A stretch of DNA of 64,000 nt from Luidia sarsii (Eukaryota; Echinodermata; Asteroidea; Paxillosida; Luidiidae), in contig OX465118.1 in the NCBI GenBank assembly GCA_949987565.1, positions 7,315,564-7,379,563 on the forward strand. The letters run 5' to 3'. A program made the translations under genes and the position numbers. Shown piece after piece: positions 34,601-42,700 of this stretch. The notes below the pieces were generated by a model. It was not told the DNA's origin, searched no databases, and saw only the letters and a program-made list of their open reading frames with translations. Within the stretch, counting starts at the first letter, position 1; every line of letters begins with the position of its first letter.

Positions 34601-34705
34601 AAATGAGTTGATTCTTGCGATGGATTCATCTATAATACCCAGTGCACTTCTTCATTTCCTCAGGGATGCTGTTGTCGGGCAGAGAATAGACCGGTCCGCT
34701 TATAA
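13668..34705 (+). CDS. ANTXR: Anthrax toxin receptor-like membrane protein, complete 15-exon gene (483 aa)
   Basis: Coding exons: 13668-13840, 18614-18691, 18827-18904, 20036-20142, 22074-22147, 23229-23381, 24500-24560, 25393-25491, 26830-26899, 27977-28058, 28563-28658, 29626-29748, 32524-32658, 33447-33527 and 34664-34705. Phases all agree (1452 nt). Residues 1-25 are a signal peptide. Residues about 50-221 are a vWA domain with the metal site D57-x-S59-x-S61, T129 and D158 (TLTDG). About 222-325 is the cysteine-containing Ig-like domain, 329-351 a membrane helix (exon 11). The tail carries [18 protein letters not shown] and VRWGDKG, then LEKAKNA and [13 protein letters not shown], all hallmarks of ANTXR1/2. 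Vertebrate members bind extracellular-matrix ligands (collagen VI and others) at the cell surface; the ligand here is unknown. The long Pro-rich C-terminus of ANTXR1 is absent. Intron 6 has a GC donor. ATG 13668 has a purine at -3. This is a host receptor, not a toxin. Confidence 0.93.
16110..16365. repeat. GA-rich low-complexity tract in ANTXR intron 1
   Basis: About 250 bp of GAGA/GGGA runs with almost no pyrimidines on the plus strand. Confidence 0.85.
16952..16984 (-). ncRNA. Hammerhead-like core, CTGACGA type
   Basis: Minus strand reads CTGACGA, then GGCC(A)G with an ACTGCC partner around an AGTACAC loop, then GAAAC-GTT. CTC before the box can pair with GAG after GTT. A box of CUGANGA form plus GAAA around a hairpin is the hammerhead core arrangement. 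A related sequence is at 21369-21404. Confidence 0.35.
17250..17490. repeat. Truncated member of the CTTAAG foldback family
   Basis: Shares CCAAGCCAAACTTCACTTTT and the terminal GCGGTTCAATGAATTTGGGC with the copies at 32216-32459 and 54942-55206. The left terminus is missing. Confidence 0.5.
18093..18345 (-). repeat. Hammerhead-like module with purine-rich tail
   Basis: Module at 18093-18133 (minus) with an extra base in the loop and GAATC for GAAAC. The following 200 bp (AGGAAGG, GATCAAAGGG blocks) match the tail seen beside the retroelement remnants at 27227 and 63168. Confidence 0.5.
18950..19770. repeat. 21-bp minisatellite in ANTXR intron 3
   Basis: More than 35 tandem copies of a unit like CAAACTATCCATTCCTTTGT plus G. 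Variants are TTC/GTG/GTC before AAA and CACTCCGTTG in a subset that recurs in a higher-order pattern. Because 21 is a multiple of three, several frames stay open on both strands; these are not genes. Confidence 0.95.
21034..21168 (+). pseudogene. Retroelement C-terminal coding fragment
   Basis: Reads [12 protein letters not shown], then [16 protein letters not shown] and a stop. A homologous, frameshifted fragment lies at about 31775-31880 behind a LINE reverse-transcriptase scrap, with VINESNGTG and [12 protein letters not shown]. This suggests both are the 3' end of one retroelement family. Confidence 0.5.
21369..21404 (+). ncRNA. Hammerhead-like core, degenerate
   Basis: CTAAAGA, then a hairpin-forming stretch (CTGGCAGAGTGCACACTG), then TCT-GAAAC-GTT. 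Related to the minus-strand sequence at 16952-16984, but the box has CTAA for CTGA. Confidence 0.3.
21842..22037 (+). mobile_element. tRNA-derived SINE-like foldback element, family 2
   Basis: Ends are AATGAGGGTTTGCCCTGCTT and GCATGGCAAACCCTCATT. Inside is a tRNA-like stretch: TGCTCAGTGGTTAAGACGCC (A-box-like), AGAAAGCAGGAGTC and ACGGGTTCGAGCTGCC (B-box-like). It resembles a Ser/Leu-type tRNA head. Copies are at 22461-22620, 40146-40318, 60783-60985 and 62812-62935. Confidence 0.6.
22461..22620. mobile_element. tRNA-derived SINE-like foldback element, family 2
   Basis: Ends GTGTTTGCCCTGCTCAACAT and ATCGAGCAGGGCAAACACTT are inverted repeats. The inner AAGCACTGAGTGCTCAGTGC and AGCACTTGGTGCTTAT also pair. 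The tRNA-like part is degraded. Located in ANTXR intron 5. Confidence 0.6.
22768..23142 (+). mobile_element. TTAA-flanked MITE, copy B
   Basis: Starts TTAAGCCCCTACACAACATT and ends AATGTTTTGTAGGGGCTTTAA. Nearly identical to copies A and C; lies in ANTXR intron 5, ending 86 bp before exon 6. Confidence 0.88.
23403..23876 (+). mobile_element. MITE with TGTGACCCGGCACA ends, copy 1
   Basis: Starts TGTGACCCGGCACAGCGACA and ends TGTGCCGGGACACA, so the termini are inverted repeats. A shorter copy in the opposite sense is at 26412-26665. It begins 21 bp inside ANTXR intron 6. Confidence 0.75.
25603..25676. repeat. Inverted pair of hammerhead-like modules
   Basis: GACTGATGTTTCGATCCTAG is followed by AGGAAAGGTCCTGCTAGGAT. 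Both halves are mutated in the GAAAC region. Confidence 0.55.
26412..26665 (-). mobile_element. MITE with TGTGACCCGGCACA ends, copy 2
   Basis: Starts TTGTGACCCGGCACAGCATA and ends GTTGTGCCGGGTCACA. The interior is an internally deleted reverse complement of 23403-23876 (shared TTCTCAATTCGATTA-type and GATATCATTTGAAAGCTAAT blocks). Confidence 0.75.
26993..27190 (+). mobile_element. tRNA-derived SINE-like element, family 1
   Basis: GGGCTGGATAGCTCAGATGG (A-box-like) is followed by an anticodon-like TACGCAAAACCAGAGGTC and GTGTTCAAGTCC (B-box-like). Upstream is the family block GACAAAGACTAGTTGACTAT. Downstream is TTTCTTTGCTATATTTCAAA and GTTCCCAGTCAGG. Not a functional tRNA: the stem ends and B box are mutated. 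Confidence 0.65.
27210..27610 (-). mobile_element. Penelope-like retroelement 3' remnant with hammerhead-like module, copy 1
   Basis: On the minus strand a reading frame gives [11 protein letters not shown], then [18 protein letters not shown] and a stop near 27470. The pattern R-E-x-x-W-[MI]-x-x-L-[RK]-x-[IL]-x-P-x-G-L-N is the usual C-terminal end of Penelope-like (GIY-YIG) proteins. About 200 bp further downstream on the same strand is the hammerhead-like module (27265-27227). Matches 63155-63640 over about 350 bp. Lies in ANTXR intron 9. Confidence 0.6.
27630..27880 (-). mobile_element. tRNA-derived SINE-like element, family 1 (minus)
   Basis: Plus-strand text contains CTTGAACCCGTGACCTCTGG and CTCTGAGCTATATCCAGCCC, the reverse complement of the B-box-like and A-box-like parts. 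Then follow the family body CCAAATAGTCAACTA, the block around AGCATTCAACTATTAATTGC and ACAACCAATTGTTGTAAACC. Confidence 0.65.
28837..28921. repeat. Inverted pair of hammerhead-like modules
   Basis: Minus-oriented module 28837-28875 is followed directly by plus-oriented module 28882-28921 (GGTCCTGCTAGGATTGAAAC). It lies in ANTXR intron 11. Confidence 0.65.
29755..31250. repeat. CCACCACCAT minisatellite (about 1.5 kb) in ANTXR intron 12
   Basis: Tandem units of 9-18 bp built from CAC CAC CAT CCA, almost purely C/A on the plus strand. It starts 6 bp after the exon 12 donor. Nearly all units are multiples of three, so exon 12's frame stays open through the array. One derived variant (CCACAACAT) repeats in the left half, suggesting segmental amplification. 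Confidence 0.97.
31330..31945 (+). pseudogene. LINE (non-LTR retrotransposon) ORF2 3' fragment
   Basis: Frame gives [38 protein letters not shown] and after a frameshift [18 protein letters not shown]-[VI]-R followed by Y-K-x-L-H-G-x-x-P-x-Y-L is typical of LINE ORF2 C-termini. Stops and shifts break the frame. A tail homologous to 21034-21168 follows. Confidence 0.75.
32216..32459. mobile_element. Foldback element with CTTAAG-bearing ends
   Basis: Starts GGGGCCAATTTCATAGAGCC then GCTTAAGCG; ends CGCTTAAGCGGCTCTATGAA then ATTGGGCC. Terminal repeats are about 28 bp. Other copies: 54942-55206 and 59395-59557, truncated at 17250-17490. Confidence 0.8.
32725..32835. repeat. GAGTCY/GAGTTT hexamer repeat in ANTXR intron 13
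   Basis: About 18 imperfect copies of GAGTCC/GAGTTT/GAGTCA. Confidence 0.85.
33618..33815 (-). mobile_element. tRNA-derived SINE-like element, family 1 (minus)
   Basis: Contains GGGACTTGAACCCGAGACCT and CTTCCATCGGAGCTATCCAG, then GCCCTTAGATGGTGGCCTTC and the AACTAGTCTTTGC body. This is one of the best-preserved B boxes in the family. Confidence 0.7.
34205..34586 (+). mobile_element. TTAA-flanked MITE, copy C
   Basis: Starts TTAAAGCCCCTACACAACAT and ends ATGTTGTGTAGGGGCTTTAA, the most complete inverted termini of the family. Located in ANTXR intron 14, ending 77 bp before the last exon. Confidence 0.9.
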
Positions 34706-34900
34706 ACCTGTGATGTCACAGTGATGTTGCAGTGATGTCACAGTGATGTCACAATGATGTCACAGTGGTGTCACAGTGATGTCACAATGATGTCACAGTG
34801 ATGTCACAGTAATGTCACAGTGATGTCACAGTGAAATCACAGTGATGTCACAGTGGTGTCACAGTGGTGTCACAGTGGTGTCACAATGATATCATGTCAG
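34706..34900 (+). repeat. CAGTGATGTCA minisatellite in the 3' UTR
   Basis: About 18 imperfect copies of an 11-bp (sometimes 10-bp) unit CAGTGATGTCA, starting within 6 bp of the stop codon. Variants replace TGATGTCA with TGGTGTCA or AATGATGTCA. Confidence 0.92.
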
Positions 34901-37900
34901 TGTTTGGAGGTTGATCGGACTGGTGCAACAACAGGGTATGGTGGACCTCAGTGAACAATCCATGGTGGTACTCGCATCTTGAAATGCCTTCAGCTTTGCA
35001 AGGACCTTAACAATGATTCCCTGCACTGTCGAGTCTCAATCAGAGTTTGGCCAGATGTGATCAATTGATCACTGTGGCCAATACAAAGCTTTTGCAGAGA
35101 TTGATTACAAACTAAGATACATTTTCTTGTGTAAGATTTCTATGTTATTATAGCAGACGCAATGCTTCAGCACATGTCTCTGTTTTGTCTAAACGAATAC
35201 TGCTGTGGCAATAAGTTGCAGCGACCCTACATATTATGAGAACTGTAAAGCTTGTTGTCTTAAACGTACATATTAAAGATTGGCTGCTGGCGACAGTGTT
35301 TTCATTAGATCAGCTACAGGATTCTGATGCTAGGTCTGTTAGCAAATGCAGTCAAGATTTGTTTCAGTGCTACATTATAAGACAATACAGTAGTGAGAGA
35401 GTTTTGTTGTGACACCATCAATTGAATTTCTCGTTGTGACTTGTGAGTGACTCTGGCTCCGAGACAATATGGTGACTCAATGTCTTGGGCTTGTAGTGTG
35501 TGCTCTATCTCTAGACAGCAGTCCCCTAGTAATGGGCAGAGCAAAGTGTTCAATTATGGGCTCTTCCCAAAGCTATATACAAACACTAACAGAAAGAGAT
35601 GGTGTTTGTGGGGTCACCACAAACCTCACAATGTCATCTAAATTGAGTAATTAATGTGTCAAGGTTCACCTATCCTCTTCAATAAAATTGTGCAAAAAAA
35701 GGGAGCCTGCGCTTCTGTGTTTGAGAATATTGTAAATAAGCAGTAATCGTTATCAGTTTCTGTGAGATGATTATTTGTGAGGGATGAAAACTTGTTTGTC
35801 ATGATGTGAGTGGGAAGGAGCACGGGTTTTGAGCAACTGCTTTCAAAGTTTGGTTTCTTATGGATTCCCATGCATGTATTAACAGTACTCAGAATCAAGC
35901 ATGACTTGTTTGTGGTCACTGCAATGTTAGCCCACACCTTGCAAGGTGTATGCTTGCCTTTCTCTTGTTGGGAAAATATCACAATACTCCCTAAAGAAGT
36001 AATAATGTAGCATCCTGCTTGTGCATGAGAACTATTTTGCAGTAACTGATGTATGAATTGAAATAGATTTATAATGCAATTTTCTGATTTTTTTCTTCAG
36101 TTACGAAGACATCATACTCAATGTTATTGCATTGTATTTTTATGATTGCAGGCAATTGTAATACTAAATACATGTAGTTGTGATTTAGAGAGCTTTACTC
36201 CACGTGGTAGATTGTGTCCCGTCTTTACATTTGTTTTGCATTTTGCTCACAACTTTTGTTCATGCTTACAATCTTTGCAGCCTTTTGTGTGACCACATCC
36301 AAGTTCATTGGCTACAGCTGGAAGTAGTGCACAAATCTATGGGCATTGGCTCATTGCAATAGATGGTAGCTTTAATAGACTCATGTGTAATGTGAAGGCA
36401 TAGCCAATGGCCTTAGACTAGGCCTTGTAAATCAAAGATTTGTTGAATTTCAAGATTTATGATTGTATTGTAGCAGAATGAACTTCTAGAAGGAATTACG
36501 GATTCTTTACTTTTTTTCTTTGCCATTTTGGAGCATGCAAATAGACAAAGGACCAACAAACAAAATCTATGCGACTGATAAGCTGGATTTTTGTTTCAAT
36601 TTTTATTCAATTCATGCTGTCTCAAGAGCTGACAGTATACAGTATTTTTGCTGTTCTTTATCCAGAGTTAAATTTGTTATGGAGCCGAAAAAATGCCTAC
36701 CAATTATTACCAGTTGACTAGAATTTTGAAGACTAATGATGTGTGACTGAGCAGTCACGTGATAGATATTTATGCTGATAACCCAGGGCCAGGAAACTCA
36801 CTCCATGGAGTCGGCCGATTGATGTAAAATATAACACTTGTAAAGGATTTCCGGTATTAAATGATGATTGTACAGATAACTCTGGTCGATATAAGCTGCA
36901 GACGCTATCTATGGGTATAAATAAGTTCATTTAGCAATTTGCACTGTGCTGTGATAAATACATGATACTCAGTTGTGCTCTCAAGCTACAAAACTGGTGT
37001 TCCTTTTTCATTTGTATCCTCGGAATCACCGTCAATGACCTCAGTGGTCATGGCTATCAATCTTGATGCATCTCCTAAAAAAACCTGGTTGGTGAGAATT
37101 GAGTCGTCCCTAATCTGGAAGCTGCGGATGAGTTTGGGCAGCAGTGAAGCTAGTTCAGCTGTTTTTGGTTCGTACATGATTACAATTCATATCAACTTCT
37201 CCCATAAGACAAGTGTTCCTTTTTGCTGAGGAATCAACGTGAATGACATAGTCATCAATTGTGTGTTGGGTTGTTTTAACACACTTGTTAAGCATAACGG
37301 CTTAACATGTGGAAGTGGAACTCCACTGTTCCGTGGAATCGCAGTGAATGACAGTCGTCACTCGATGTTCATAAAGAACTGGTTGTGGTTTGGTTTTTTA
37401 TTAGTTTTTTGGTTTTTGGTTTTTAGTTGTGAATGAAATTGCCTGTTTTTGGCAAGATCCTGTGTGTTGGTTTATTCAACACACTCGTCAAGCACATTGG
37501 CTTAACGTGTGACAGATAGGCAATCTGTGTTTTTCCTCACAGAATCACCCTTCTATACAGACATGCTTGCTGTATTTTGGATAGATGTTAGTACTCCAAA
37601 TCTGTCACCTTTGTGACACCAGTACACTCAGTACTCGAGACACATGCTGTGTGTGTGTCCAGTTAAGTGTGTCAGCTTAACTTTTCAAATTCCCTTCTAG
37701 CTGCATGGTCTTCCCTTCTACTCTCTGGAATCACCATTTAGAAAGTCATTTTTCAATTTCATTCATATTGTCATCCCTTCTCCGGCCCCCTTTGGGCCAT
37801 ATGCTATGCTTTGATGTATTTCTCCACCATTAATATGAATGAATGTTATCTCAAATCCTAAGAGTTATTCTCAAATTTGATGAATAGAATTTCAAGTCTG

Positions 37901-38105
37901 GTTTGTGTTTCTTAATGAATTTCCATTTTGTCCAAAATCCTTTTCTCCGAGGAGGTTGATTTTTCTCTGATAGCAAACCTCAAGTATGATTTTGTGAGCA
38001 AATGAAAATAAATTGAAAAAGTGGTAAATATAACTTTGACTGGATTTGAGCCTGAGATGTCTAGTTTTGCGTACCAGCCCAATTACCACAATGTGTTATA
38101 CAGCC

Positions 38106-38605
38106 CTGAGATGGTGGCCTTCCCAAATAGTGAACTAGTCTTTGCCAGGGTGGGGCGCCAGTCACCTGGGCAAAGACTAGTTGACAATTTGGGAAGGCCA
38201 CCATCTCAGCTTTACATGGTGGCCTTCCAAAATAGTGAAGTAGTCTTTGCCAGGGTGGGGCGCCAGTCATCCGGGCAAAGATTAGTTGACAATTTGGGAA
38301 GGCCACCATCTCAGCTCTACATGATGGCCTTCTCAAATAGTGAACTAGTCTTTGCCGGGGTGGGGCGCGAGTCACCCGGGCAAAGACTAGTTGACTATTT
38401 GGGAAGGCCACCATCTCAGCTCTACATGATGGCCTTCTCAAATAGTGAACTAGTCTTTGCCGGGGTGGGGCGCGAGTCACCCGGGCAAAGACTAGTTGAC
38501 TATTTGGGAAGGCCACCATCTAAGGGCTGGATAGCTCAGATGATAAGAGCACTGATACGCAAAACCAAAGGTCTCGGGTTCCAATCCCAGTCCAGTCAAA
38601 GTAAC
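38106..38605. repeat. Tandem array of palindromes ending in a tRNA-like SINE head
   Basis: Four units of about 110 bp. Each reads GATGGTGGCCTTCCCAAATA...AACTAGTCTTTGCC, a G-rich spacer, then GGGCAAAGACTAGTTGACAA...GGGAAGGCCACCATCTCAGC. The last unit runs into GGGCTGGATAGCTCAGATGA and GGTCTCGGGTTCCAATCCCA, the tRNA-like head of SINE family 1. Because each unit is nearly a multiple of three, both strands have open frames; these are not genes. Confidence 0.85.
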
Positions 38606-38780
38606 TGTGGCAACCCACATGTTGTCACTGTGATGTTATAAGTGACAGGACTCCCTAACGATCCAAGATGCAATGTTTGTGGATTGATTTCACCCTTGTA
38701 CATAAATTCAACATCCCCATTGTAAACCATAATCTAAATCATATCTCCTGAATAAAGCCTGTAAATAAAAAGCAAGACTG

Positions 38781-39752
38781 ATGCCACACACTGTTCATGG
38801 ATGTTCTATACAGTACTGGCTTCTGACATCTACATGTTGTGACTGAGCATTATATGCGATCCAAACATTAATCATATCTACGGTTGATTGCCAGTGATTG
38901 AAATGTGCAATGTCTTTGTGAAACGACTCGGTGAAGCAACAAAGTCCCGGCACATCAACCGTAGAGATGAAGAGAGGCATATGCAGCGGCAAGGAACTGG
39001 ACTCCCGGGTGTGTTCCAGTCTTGCCGAGAGTCGCGGGAAGGAGACAGAGCTGTCAGTCAATTTCTGGCGTCAATGAATGTCCCTGGTGGAAACAGCTAC
39101 AATGTCTTGGTGTGCTCAAGATAGGGACCTGCTGCCTATTAAGACTGATGACCTGTTGCTCTTGTAAATGTCCCTTCCTGAAAACAGCTCCACCAGGGAC
39201 GAGAAGGACACAAAAGTCCTTGGCTTTCTAAGCATTGGGTTCATTCCTACGGGGGGACAAATGTTTCAATTAAATAACCGGGGAAACAAGCTGTGGACTG
39301 GCCCTAAATTGCATGGGACTGTAGACCATACTGTTCTTTTGTATAGGGGCAATAAAGTATAAAACCATTAGAGTTGAACAAGTATGGTCGGCCCTAATAG
39401 TCCCATGAGAGTATGTTTGTTTAATCCTTAAAATATTTAAAGGGGGAGTTACATCGGTGGACTCGCCAAAAAACTGTCTTCCAGTGATCTCTGTCTCCTT
39501 CCCGACCCGTGTTTCTCTGAAGCAAACGCTTCAGTCGAAAGTCTACAAGAAGCATATTTGGAATGCAAAAGAATGCGGGATGTTGCATCAGTCAAATCAA
39601 CTTTGAAAATGTCTGATTTTGAAATTATACCCCGTCCTGTACTTTGTGAAATGTGTGATTTGTTTCCATGAATGTTTGATGTGAGAACCAATTGAAAAAG
39701 AAAAAGAAAAAAAGTGGCATCTTGGAAAGTGGGAGTGTTGGAAGTTGTGAAG
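38781..39752. other. Convergent intergenic region / 3' UTR of the TMEM145-like gene
   Basis: Lies between the ANTXR polyadenylation candidates and the minus-strand TAG at 39753. No exon or repeat was recognised. No clear minus-strand AATAAA close to the stop was found, so the end of the minus-strand transcript is undefined. Confidence 0.4.
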
Positions 39753-42700
39753 TTAGATGTCGGAGATGGTGAGATCGTCCAGGGGGATCTCAACAAAGTC
39801 AGAGTCGTTGGACGCCTGCTTGTTGACGAGGTCATTCAGGCTCTGGGTGACGGTGAAGAGGCGGGCTGGCGGCACCTCCTTGGTCTGATCAGTGGGGGCC
39901 TGAGGAGGAGGAGGAGGACCGGCCGGCTTCTGGTGGTCGGAGGTGGTCGGCTTTATGGTCAGCTGAATCTGGTTCTCGTCCTCCAACTGACAGAGCGGGG
40001 AATCGAAGGGAGATGGGCAGAGATACCGGTAGTCAGTCTCCAATTTCACAGAAGCCTGAAACAGTCATCCTTTGACGAAGCAAGATTTCCGATGACATGT
40101 CTCAATGTAGACCTGAATGCAATGCAGTATACTCGCCGCTATACACGACCTTGACGTGCTCAGTGGTCCAGTGGTTAAGACGTCTGCACTAGAAAGTAGA
40201 AGTCGCAGGATCGAATCCACCCGATCTCCCAGTGATTTTTTTGTCAATTTTCAGCATTCAATTGGACAAAGCATTGAGCGTACAGTCTTTAATTGTGTGT
40301 AGGGCAAACCCAGGTTGGAGATACATCTCAAGTAATGCTTATCAAGATTGACTTGTAATCTGATATTGGTTTGGATCTGAAGGGTTGTGTAATGTGAAGT
40401 GGCACCAGCCTATGTCTGAAGAGAGCGTGATTGCTTTCAGAACTCACCACCAGCACTGCAGGGTTCTCTTTCTCCACACAAAAGATGGAATAGTTCGGTC
40501 CAGATCGGGAAGTCTGGACGAACACAAAACACACACAAACATACATGACATTAGCCAACGGCCATTTTCTCCAAATCTTCAAGAGGGTCAATTGGTTTCT
40601 AACAACAGCTAGAGAAAAAATGAGAATTAGTGAAGGATTTCTGCCCTAAGAAGTAGATAACACTGAAATGAAATGACCAAGGACAACATGAGAGACAGGG
40701 TTGTCTAGGCAATGGTTTGTTGGGGACAGAACTGAGAGTGTAGACAGGCATTTGTATAATGCTCTCTGAAATGTGATAGATACCCTTCATGTAACTTTAG
40801 CCTTCAGGTGTTTCCCAATAGATACAAGAGGCAGGTTTAGGGAGACCACAAACTGTTCGAAGGAGGGATTTTTTATAGTATTTTTTTTCTTGTGGTGGAG
40901 TGGGTTCTGTACCTGTTCTCCGGCAGCAGCTGGGGTTGGTTTGGTTGCAGGCTGAGGAGGGGAGGAAAAGCAACACAAGGAATGCTTGAATGACGTGCAA
41001 TCATCACAAATCACAACCTTCTGAGCCAAACTCATGGTGAAGTCACAGTCAAGCCAGACCGCATCTGCAGTGAGTGCACTCTCTGGTCAGAGTGACTTGC
41101 TCTACATCGCTTGTAGAGATTTTCAGACGGACATATAGAGATCAGTAATAGTCAGGAATAGCAAAGGACTCTTGCTGAGTAACCATTAGTGACGGCCAAA
41201 CTATTGGATCAATTAATAGAAAATAGAAATTTTGCTGTGGTGACTTTTGGTGATTCATTTGACTGGGACTATTGAGCTTCTGACATGGATGAAGTGGAAC
41301 AATGTCTGCTCACTGAAATGGCCTGCAGATACCTGGTCAAATGTCAGTCCAGTACCCAGCTCACTTATCAATTCCAAATTGTAAATGCATGATAAACAGT
41401 AGCCATGCATCCAACAGTCACACATCTCTTCAAGCCTTGTGGCACAGCACATCGTGTACGTCCATCCAAACACGATGGCTGATGGTGAGAGTGCTTTGAG
41501 GTCTCAGCATTAAGCAAGCAAGCCCACCTCAGGTTTTTTTTTAGGTCCGACGTTGGTGAAGATGTTGGTCAGAGAGCGAGTGAGTGACTGGCCGATGAAG
41601 GGATTGGGCATTGGCGTAGCATCCTCCTCATCCATGATCATTGCAGTCACCTGGGTCAAGAATGGAGGAAAACCTCTGAAAATGAAACAAACTCTGACCA
41701 GATTGCTATGACTCGTGACTCAAGACTCCAGACTCGAACTTGGTGACTCGGCGAGTTTGATGAAGAACATGGAATTATAACATGTGGTAGAATTAGAAAA
41801 GGTAGGCCTACTGGTTTTTGTTCAGATGCTTGTTTAAATCTTCTGTTTCTCTATCATCAAATCCTACCGACAAAGCACAATACTTGGTCTCTTAAGAAAT
41901 CTTCAATCTCAATCAAACTTTGTACATATCCCTTGGATCTGTGCATACTATTCAGCCAGTGTACCTGGTTGGTCTTGATGTGGAAAGGAAAGTACTCATT
42001 GGTGCAGTCAGGTCGAGTCAGCACCAGGAAGACCATGTGTCCCAGGAACAGCATGGTCCAGTACACGCCATTCACTATCTTGGCTCTGGAAGAACATTTA
42101 CAGGAGAGATGATTAAGAATAGACAGTGGCAGGCTCTGTGTTAGACCCAGAATCCTTCAGTTTACCACTGAAGGCCGCTGCACAAGAGAGCTATCTGCTG
42201 AGCAAAGAAATGATTGGATGCTGTTGGCTCGACGAGTAGCTCTTCGTGTTCGCTAAGTTTTTGGTGAGTTTACTGCCTCTCATCAAGGCTGTCAAACCAA
42301 TATGGATCCTGAGGAATAGACTGACTGTGTGCAGTGACTTGAACTGTGTGCTGAGCCAGGAAAAGGACCTCTGGGGGTGGAGATATAGGATGGATGGTGG
42401 TCTGTGAGACAAATCCTCAACTCACCTCATATACATCGGGATGTAGACATTGGCCACTGCAATCATGATGGGCTCGGCAGCAAACCACAGTGCATAGAAC
42501 AGCATGAAGAGCACGTAGAACTTTATCTTGTCACGGTAGTGCTTGATGGTGAAGAACACGCAGTAGTACAGCCACACGATTCCTGAGACAAGACCAGCCA
42601 GACATCGGCTCATCAACTGAAATGCACTGCGGACCATTGTTTTAAGCAGACCTGTAGTCTCTCCTCAAGCCTGATTATGTCGGTAAACAAACTAAGAGTC

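Larger units (their letters stand above)
34706..38780 (+). other. Probable 3' UTR and downstream region of the ANTXR-like gene
   Basis: Starts directly after the TAA stop. It begins with a CAGTGATGTCA tandem repeat, continues as unremarkable AT-rich sequence to about 36.9 kb, then diffuse degenerate repeats (36975-37740) and a palindrome array (38106-38605). Polyadenylation signals AATAAA are seen at about 38753 and 38766 (CTGAATAAAGCCTGTAAATAAA). The true cleavage site is unknown and could be much earlier. Confidence 0.35.

Noticed and set aside
38021..38641. Open frames of 206 (+) and 152 (-) codons over the palindrome array
   Set aside because: They are repeats of the SINE body; the same peptide block appears four times because the DNA is tandem.
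38888..39124. Small plus-strand open frame with basic residues between the ANTXR-like and TMEM145-like genes
   Set aside because: No homology recognised, no splice support, and it lies in the convergent 3' region of two genes.
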